The notes below the pieces were generated by a model that saw nothing but the letters and a program-made list of their open reading frames with translations, was not told where the DNA came from and did no database searches. A stretch of DNA of 19,866 bases from DATDCV01 sp036524155 (GTDB lineage Bacteria; Verrucomicrobiota; Verrucomicrobiia; Limisphaerales; UBA8199), in assembly GCA_036524155.1 (NCBI GenBank), contig DATDCV010000319.1, positions 1 through 19,866 of the forward strand, in the 5' to 3' direction. The position numbers and the translations under genes are program-made. Shown piece after piece: positions 15,907 to 19,866 of the stretch. Position 1 is the stretch's first letter. Each line of letters opens with the position of its first letter.

Positions 15907-16182
15907 CTAGCCGCGAGTCCAGACCCAGTGATTATCGTGCCAACCCCAACTTCCACCAACCCAGACGTAACCCGGCGTTGGGCAGGTTGGTACAGCTTCG
16001 ACGATGGGCGCCGGCATTGGCGGTTGCACAACGACCGGTGGGGGAGCGACCACCACTGGAGTCGGTGCTACAACTACAGGCGCCGGAACCGGGATTCCAA
16101 AGTTGATACCGAAACGAACCCCGGCTTTTGCAGCGGTGATTCCCAGCGCGGCCAGGGCCAGAATTGCGACGGTCTTCTGCAT
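15907..16182 (-). CDS. Small secreted protein with a C-terminal YxWVxGxW motif
   Basis: 91 residues. A clear signal peptide (MQKTVAILALAALGITAAKA) is followed by RFGINFGIPVP, a Val/Pro low-complexity segment (VVVAPTPVVVAPPPVVVQPP), and the ending TPGYVWVGGSWGWHDNHWVW. The last part resembles the WxxGxW/YXWXGXW repeat motif of small exported proteins, here as essentially one copy. The role is unknown; a surface or cell-wall association is only a guess. The ATG at 16182 gives a typical signal peptide. An ATG at 16215 has a better AAGGA upstream but would add 11 residues before it. The gene is divergent from the marR gene. Confidence 0.65.
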   Translation of the reverse strand: MQKTVAILALAALGITAAKAGVRFGINFGIPVPAPVVVAPTPVVVAPPPVVVQPPMPAPIVEAVPTCPTPGYVWVGGSWGWHDNHWVWTRG

Positions 16183-16302
16183 AATCTCTAAGGGTTGGAC
16201 GCACCGCCCGGCCATAACTTCCTTACATCTGCATTACGGTTTTTTTTAGGCAAAAAGGCTGGGAATCGGCCGAGGCAATTGGCCCACCGCAAAAAGATTC
16301 TG

Positions 16303-16331
16303 TTGACAAGGTGGCAGATAGTGTGTATATA
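16303..16331 (+). promoter_or_regulatory. Near-consensus sigma70 promoter of the marR gene
   Basis: TTGACA (16303-16308), 17-bp spacer, TATATA (16326-16331). The -35 is perfect and the spacing ideal. The -10 lies inside a perfect 14-bp palindrome, so the promoter is probably strong but repressible. Transcription would start near 16338, just before the ATG at 16341. Confidence 0.7.
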
Positions 16332-16335
16332 CACA
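16322..16335. promoter_or_regulatory. Probable MarR operator, copy 1
   Basis: TGTGTATATACACA is a perfect 14-bp palindrome covering the whole -10 element of the marR promoter. MarR dimers bind short palindromes of this size and autorepress by blocking RNA polymerase. A near-identical copy lies 499 bases away, at the next gene. Confidence 0.65.
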
Positions 16336-16340
16336 GTAAG

Positions 16341-16781
16341 ATGGCAAAACAACTCGACATGGCGGCGATGGAAAACTGCGTGTGTTTCAACCTGCGCTGG
16401 GTGACACGGGCGGTGACGCAGTTTTTCGACGCCGAACTGCGGCGGCACGGCATTCGCCCGACGCAAACCCCCATCTTGAGCGCGCTGGCGGCGAAGCCGG
16501 GTTGGTCCATGGACGAACTGAGCGACTGGCTCGGCATGGAACGGACAACGCTCGTACGCAATCTCCGCCCGTTGGAGCGCGACGGGTTGGTGCAATTGAG
16601 CGGCACGGGACGCGGTGGGAAAGTCAGCGTGTCCCTGAGTGCAAAAGGGAAGAAAGAGCTGGCCGAAGCCCTGCCGGCCTGGCGCGCGGCCCAGCAAACC
16701 GTGGTGAAGACCCTCGGCGCGGAGCGTTGGTCGGCGATTCTCACCGACCTGGAGCGGGCGGCACTTGCTTTGACCAAATGA
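16341..16781 (+). CDS. MarR-family transcriptional regulator
   Basis: 146 residues from the ATG at 16341 (a GTG at 16311 is in frame but overlaps the promoter). Dimeric winged-helix repressors of this family release DNA on binding a small ligand or on cysteine oxidation. The DNA-binding part is WSMDELSDWLGMERTTLVRN (about 55-74), followed by LRPLERDGLV and the wing GTGRGGKVSVSLSAKGKKEL. The N-terminal MENCVCFNLRWVTRAVTQFF carries two Cys in a CxC arrangement (C13, C15), seen in a MarR subgroup and possibly redox-sensing; that is inference. It lies 40 bases before the iron-sulfur/SCP2 gene in the same direction. Matching palindromes at its own promoter and at that gene's start suggest it controls both. 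Confidence 0.9.
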   Translation: MAKQLDMAAMENCVCFNLRWVTRAVTQFFDAELRRHGIRPTQTPILSALAAKPGWSMDELSDWLGMERTTLVRNLRPLERDGLVQLSGTGRGGKVSVSLSAKGKKELAEALPAWRAAQQTVVKTLGAERWSAILTDLERAALALTK

Positions 16782-16820
16782 TCTCGAACCTTTCACAGAC
16801 CAAATTCAATCGACTCTAAT

Positions 16821-16834
16821 TGTGTATATGCACA
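16821..16834. promoter_or_regulatory. Probable MarR operator, copy 2, over the FeS-SCP2 start codon
   Basis: TGTGTATATGCACA differs from the perfect palindrome at 16322-16335 by one base. It spans the possible GTG (16822) and ATG (16828) start codons of the downstream gene. Recurrence of a 13/14 match at the head of both genes makes chance unlikely. Binding here could act as a roadblock, or could control an internal promoter I could not identify. Confidence 0.55.
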
Positions 16835-18147
16835 CCTATACCTTGAATCTTCCTTCTCGTCCCGCAGCGCGGTCGAAAGCTCCTTTGGATGCAGCGTGGC
16901 TGCGCGAACTTTGTCTCGAAGCCGGCGCCGATGACGTCGGCTTTGTGGAACTGGAACGGCCAGCGCTAGCCTCGGAGCGGCCTCACATCGAGCGGGCATT
17001 TCCCCACGCTCGCAGCCTGATTAGCTTTGTGGTGCGGATGAACCGGGACAATGTGCGCAGCCCGGCGCGCTCGGTGGCCAACTCCGAGTTTCACCAGGCT
17101 GGTGATGAGGTGAACCACATTGCCCGCCAGATTACCGCGGCCTTGGAACGCGCCGGCATCCGGGCGCTGAATCCGCCGATGGGGTTTCCGATGGAAGCCG
17201 ACCGCTGGATGACCGAACGGATGTGGGTTATCGCCCACAAGCCCGTGGCCGTCGCGGCGGGCTTGGGGCGGATGGGGATTCACCGGAACGTGATTCATCC
17301 GCGCTTCGGGAATTTTATTCTGCTCGGCACGATTCTCGTGGCGGAGGAGATCAGCGAGTATTCCAAGGAACTGGACTATAACCCGTGCCTGGAATGCAAG
17401 TTGTGTGTGGCGGCCTGTCCGGTCGGAGCGATCTCGCCGGACGGCGCGTTCAATTTTTCGGCCTGCTACACGCATAATTATCGCGAGTTCATGGGCGGTT
17501 TTGCGGACTGGGTGGAAACGATTGCCGACAGCCGCAACGGACTGGATTACCGGCGGCGGGTCAAGGAATCGGAGAGCGTTTCCACATGGCAGAGCCTGGG
17601 CTTCGGCCCGAACTACAAAGCGGCCTATTGCATGGCCGTGTGCCCGGCGGGCGAGGATGTGATCGGCCCGTTCCTGGCGTCGAAGAAGGGTTTCGTGGAT
17701 GATGTGGTGCGGCCGCTGCAAGCCAAGCAAGAGCCGGTGTATGTGGTTCCCGGTTCGGATGCCGAAGCCCACGTGCAGAAGCGCTACCCGCACAAGAGCG
17801 TGCGTCACGTGCACAATTCGCTACGGCCGCGGAGCATTGCCGCGCTGCTGAACGGGATGCCCCACTCTTTCCAACGGCAGGCGGCCGGCACGCTGGACGC
17901 GACTTACCATTTCACCTTCACTGGAAAGGAAACTACAGAAGCTACCGTGGTGATCCGCTCAGGAACGATCGCGGTCGAACACGGCTTGAAAGGCCAACCC
18001 AACCTCCACGTCATTGCGGAGGCCGAAACGTGGCTCGGATTCCTGGCGAAAGAAAGAAATCTGGTTTGGGCGCTGGTCACGCGCAGGATCAGGATCAAAG
18101 GAAATCCCAAATGGCTGCTGGCGTTCAGCCGATGTTTTCCTTCCTAA
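16828..18147 (+). CDS. QueG-like 4Fe-4S protein fused to an SCP2 domain
   Basis: 439 residues from the ATG at 16828 (GTG at 16822 possible). The N-terminal 330 residues resemble epoxyqueuosine reductase/reductive dehalogenase-type proteins: AAGLGRMGIHRNVIHPRFGN (143-162) recalls the QueG 'GxGKxxxL..PxxGS' region. The first cluster motif is CLECKLCVAACPVG (C187, C190, C193, C197). The second set is SAC (C213) and YCMAVCPAGED (C268, C272). Residues from about 345 to the end (TYHFTFTGKETTEATVVI, LHVIAEAETWLGFLAKE, RRIRIKGNPKWLLAFSR) fit an SCP2 sterol-carrier-like domain that binds hydrophobic ligands. It is not a housekeeping QueG: it is longer and has the extra domain. The likely role is reduction of a lipophilic or xenobiotic compound under MarR control. 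Cobalamin binding is possible but unproven. Confidence 0.75.
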   Translation: MHTYTLNLPSRPAARSKAPLDAAWLRELCLEAGADDVGFVELERPALASERPHIERAFPHARSLISFVVRMNRDNVRSPARSVANSEFHQAGDEVNHIARQITAALERAGIRALNPPMGFPMEADRWMTERMWVIAHKPVAVAAGLGRMGIHRNVIHPRFGNFILLGTILVAEEISEYSKELDYNPCLECKLCVAACPVGAISPDGAFNFSACYTHNYREFMGGFADWVETIADSRNGLDYRRRVKESESVSTWQSLGFGPNYKAAYCMAVCPAGEDVIGPFLASKKGFVDDVVRPLQAKQEPVYVVPGSDAEAHVQKRYPHKSVRHVHNSLRPRSIAALLNGMPHSFQRQAAGTLDATYHFTFTGKETTEATVVIRSGTIAVEHGLKGQPNLHVIAEAETWLGFLAKERNLVWALVTRRIRIKGNPKWLLAFSRCFPS

Positions 18148-18220
18148 ATGAAAGGCACAACCTGAGAAAGAAGTTGCTTTCCGGGCGCACCTGCGTGCCG
18201 TATTTGATCCAGCCGGTAAC

Positions 18221-19486
18221 ATGAAAGCAATCCACGTTGCATCTGCAGCCGCTCTCTTGGTTGGAGGGCTGGCCCGGCACCACTGCTGGGGGCAAGCCTG
18301 GGCCGAAAAGGAGTGCTTGAGTGCAGTGCTTCCCCAGGAGTTGATGCGGTACGCCGGTATAGAAGTGCCGTCCCGTGAGAATATCCGGGTCCTCTCGGAC
18401 GCAGGTGGCCGTTACGTTGAGTTTCGTCTGGTGCCGGGACAGGCAAAGAAGAACAACGGCATCCGCAACGTTCGTATTGAGAAGCTTAACGATTGGCCCG
18501 TTGTTGAGGCTATTAAGGATTCCTGGCTCTTTGCTTCTTTCCGTCAACGCTATGAGGGGCGCGTGGAGATTGATGCCGAAGGGCGGACGCGAACCGTGCC
18601 ACTGCCGAATCCGATGAAAGAGGAGCAGTTGCATTTGGCGCTTTCGACCGACGGACGCCATTGGGAACCGCTGAACGGGAATCGACCAGTATGGAGCCAA
18701 TGGCTGCGGGACCCATTCGTGGGACGGGGTCCGGACGGGCTTTGGCACTTGTTAGCAACGGGCCGCAGACCCGCATCCCGATCAGGACAAACCAATCTCG
18801 GCCCTGCATGTCTGTATGCCACTTCGCGGGACCTGTTGAACTGGGAGAATGTGGGATCCTTGCATCTGATGCAGGGCCTCCGTGACGAGGCAGGCCGCTT
18901 GGCGCGCAACATTTGGGCGCCGGAATGGTTCCTGGATCGCGCCACGGGCGAGCTCGTTCTGCTCTGGTCTTCTTCCTTTGAGGACGCCGGCTGGAAGCGA
19001 AGCCGGCTCTGGTTCAGTCGCACGTGCGACTGGCAAACGTTCACTCCAGCCAAGGTCCTCTTCGCTCCGCCGTATTCGGTCATCGACGGGACGCTTCTCG
19101 AACACGGGGGCACTTACTATCTCTTTCACAAAGAAGAGGAATTTGGCGCAAAGACTGGCGAGCGCCGCGCGATTCGGTTGGCCACCAGTGACCGGCTGGA
19201 GGGGCCCTACCAAATCCATCAGGGGCCGCTCAACCAGGGCCAAATCGCTCCGGTCATTACCGAAGGCCCGTCCGTTATGCCGGACCCCACGAAACCTGGA
19301 TGGCTGTTGTTGTATGATTACTGCATGAGCGACGGCTACGGAATTTCCACTTCCTCCGACTTGACTAACTGGTCGATCGAGGAGTCAGTGTCCCTGCCAC
19401 CAGACGCGCGCCACGGCAGTATCACGCGCTTGACTGCCGCGGAAGCTGCAAAATTGCGCGCTAGCTTTCCCAACAAGAACGACTGA
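18221..19486 (+). CDS. Exported GH43-like five-bladed beta-propeller protein
   Basis: 421 residues. The N-terminus (MKAIHVASAAALLVGGLA) is a plausible but imperfect signal peptide. The body has features of the GH43/GH32/GH68/GH117 fold: WLRDPFVGRGPDGLWHLLAT (161-180, with D164), NIWAPEWFLD (230-239), SVIDGTLLEHGGTYYLFHKE (286-305, with D289), ITEGPSVM (346-353, with E348 as the likely general acid) and ARHGSITRLT (396-405), whose His matches the late-blade His of several GH43 groups. The family hydrolyses furanosides or xylosides in the periplasm or outside. The usual early catalytic Asp in blade 1 cannot be placed with confidence, so activity is uncertain. It starts 73 bases after the FeS-SCP2 gene and ends 14 bases before the cyclase gene, suggesting co-transcription with the latter. 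Confidence 0.72.
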   Translation: MKAIHVASAAALLVGGLARHHCWGQAWAEKECLSAVLPQELMRYAGIEVPSRENIRVLSDAGGRYVEFRLVPGQAKKNNGIRNVRIEKLNDWPVVEAIKDSWLFASFRQRYEGRVEIDAEGRTRTVPLPNPMKEEQLHLALSTDGRHWEPLNGNRPVWSQWLRDPFVGRGPDGLWHLLATGRRPASRSGQTNLGPACLYATSRDLLNWENVGSLHLMQGLRDEAGRLARNIWAPEWFLDRATGELVLLWSSSFEDAGWKRSRLWFSRTCDWQTFTPAKVLFAPPYSVIDGTLLEHGGTYYLFHKEEEFGAKTGERRAIRLATSDRLEGPYQIHQGPLNQGQIAPVITEGPSVMPDPTKPGWLLLYDYCMSDGYGISTSSDLTNWSIEESVSLPPDARHGSITRLTAAEAAKLRASFPNKND

Positions 19487-19500
19487 AGCCCCCTAAAGAA

Positions 19501-19866
19501 TGAAACCCTCCCCGATTGATCTGAGCCATACGGTGGAACACGGCATGGTAACTTACAAAGGGTTGCCGGCGCCGATCATCTGCGGTTACCTGAGCCGCGA
19601 AGCGTCGCGAGCCCGCTATTCCCCTGGAACGGAATTCCACATCGGCAAGATCGAGCTGGTGGCCAATACCGGGACGTATGTGGATTCGCCGTTTCATCGG
19701 TACGCCGACGGTTTGGATTTATCCCAACTTCCGCTGGAGCGCCTGGCTAACCTCGATACGGTGGTGGTGCGCGTGCCCGCCGGGCAGCGACAGATCGGCC
19801 CTGATCACTTCGAGCGCCTCGAAGTGGCCGGCAAAGCCGTGCTGGTGGCGACCGGTTGGGACCAGC
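19501..19866 (+). CDS. Cyclase-family (PF04199, kynurenine formamidase-like) protein, 3' end missing
   Basis: The first 122 residues are in the window and the frame runs off the right edge. IDLSHTVEHGMVTYKGLP (6-23) is the typical N-terminus of the family, and NTGTYVDSPFHRYADG (56-71) replaces the usual HxGTHxDxPxH metal-binding motif. LEVAGKAVLVATGWDQ (107-122) matches the strand before the 'TGW' segment. Family members are metal-dependent amidohydrolases acting on N-formylkynurenine, isatin or similar small molecules. Two His of the standard motif are Asn56 and Tyr60 here, so metal binding and substrate may differ. The ATG follows the GH43-like stop by 14 bases with an AAAGA just upstream, consistent with one operon. 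Confidence 0.85.

Noticed and set aside
15779..15910. 43-codon plus-strand frame after tRNA-Arg
   Set aside because: No ribosome-binding site, no recognisable sequence, and it ends within the 3' end of the opposite-strand gene. Kept only as part of the orphan-promoter note.
1..19866. CRISPR arrays, insertion-sequence transposases, toxin-antitoxin pairs or defence genes
   Set aside because: No regularly spaced direct repeats, transposase or recombinase motifs, or known defence domains were seen in the translated frames.

Overview
The window looks like chromosomal DNA of a G+C-rich Gram-negative bacterium, most likely a member of the Verrucomicrobiota (Limisphaerales/Pedosphaera-like). This is an inference from gene content: a trans-envelope pilus/secretion locus of the kind known from that phylum, a class II ribonucleotide reductase, and intergenic heptamer and inverted-repeat elements. 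No marker gene in the window settles the taxonomy.

Left part (1-8209). A partial beta-propeller-like protein runs off the left edge on the minus strand. A small noncanonical PilZ-like gene (474-806, plus) converges on a five-gene minus-strand operon read from 8209 down to 902: lipidated secretin (PilQ-like), a PilM-PilN fusion, a PilO-like protein, a PilP/GspC-like protein and a PilB/GspE ATPase. Gaps are 72, 14 and 2 bases, and the last pair overlaps by 4 bases. Together they supply the outer-membrane pore, the periplasmic/inner-membrane alignment complex and the cytoplasmic motor of a type IV pilus or type II secretion machine. Pilins, the PilC/GspF platform and prepilin peptidase are not in the window.

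Middle (8298-14007). nrdJ (B12-dependent ribonucleotide reductase, minus) ends at a terminator-like hairpin. Upstream of it lies a pair of NrdR-box-like palindromes exactly 32 bp apart, one overlapping a candidate -10 element. Divergent to it is acsA (acetyl-CoA synthetase), followed by a heptamer-built inverted repeat.

Right part (14008-19866). An M19 membrane dipeptidase is followed by a 246-bp MITE-like element with 21-bp terminal inverted repeats and a tRNA-Arg(ACG). Next come a small secreted protein with a Trp/Gly C-terminal motif, a MarR regulator and a QueG-like iron-sulfur protein fused to an SCP2 domain. The last two share near-identical palindromes at the MarR -10 element and at the start codon of the iron-sulfur gene, suggesting a self-contained regulon. 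The window ends with a secreted GH43-like beta-propeller protein and the 5' part of a cyclase-family (PF04199) gene.

The most notable points are the PilM-PilN fusion that keeps the PilN docking motif at the junction, the NrdR-box pair, the MarR twin-operator module with its FeS-SCP2 fusion protein, and the MITE-like and heptamer repeats.
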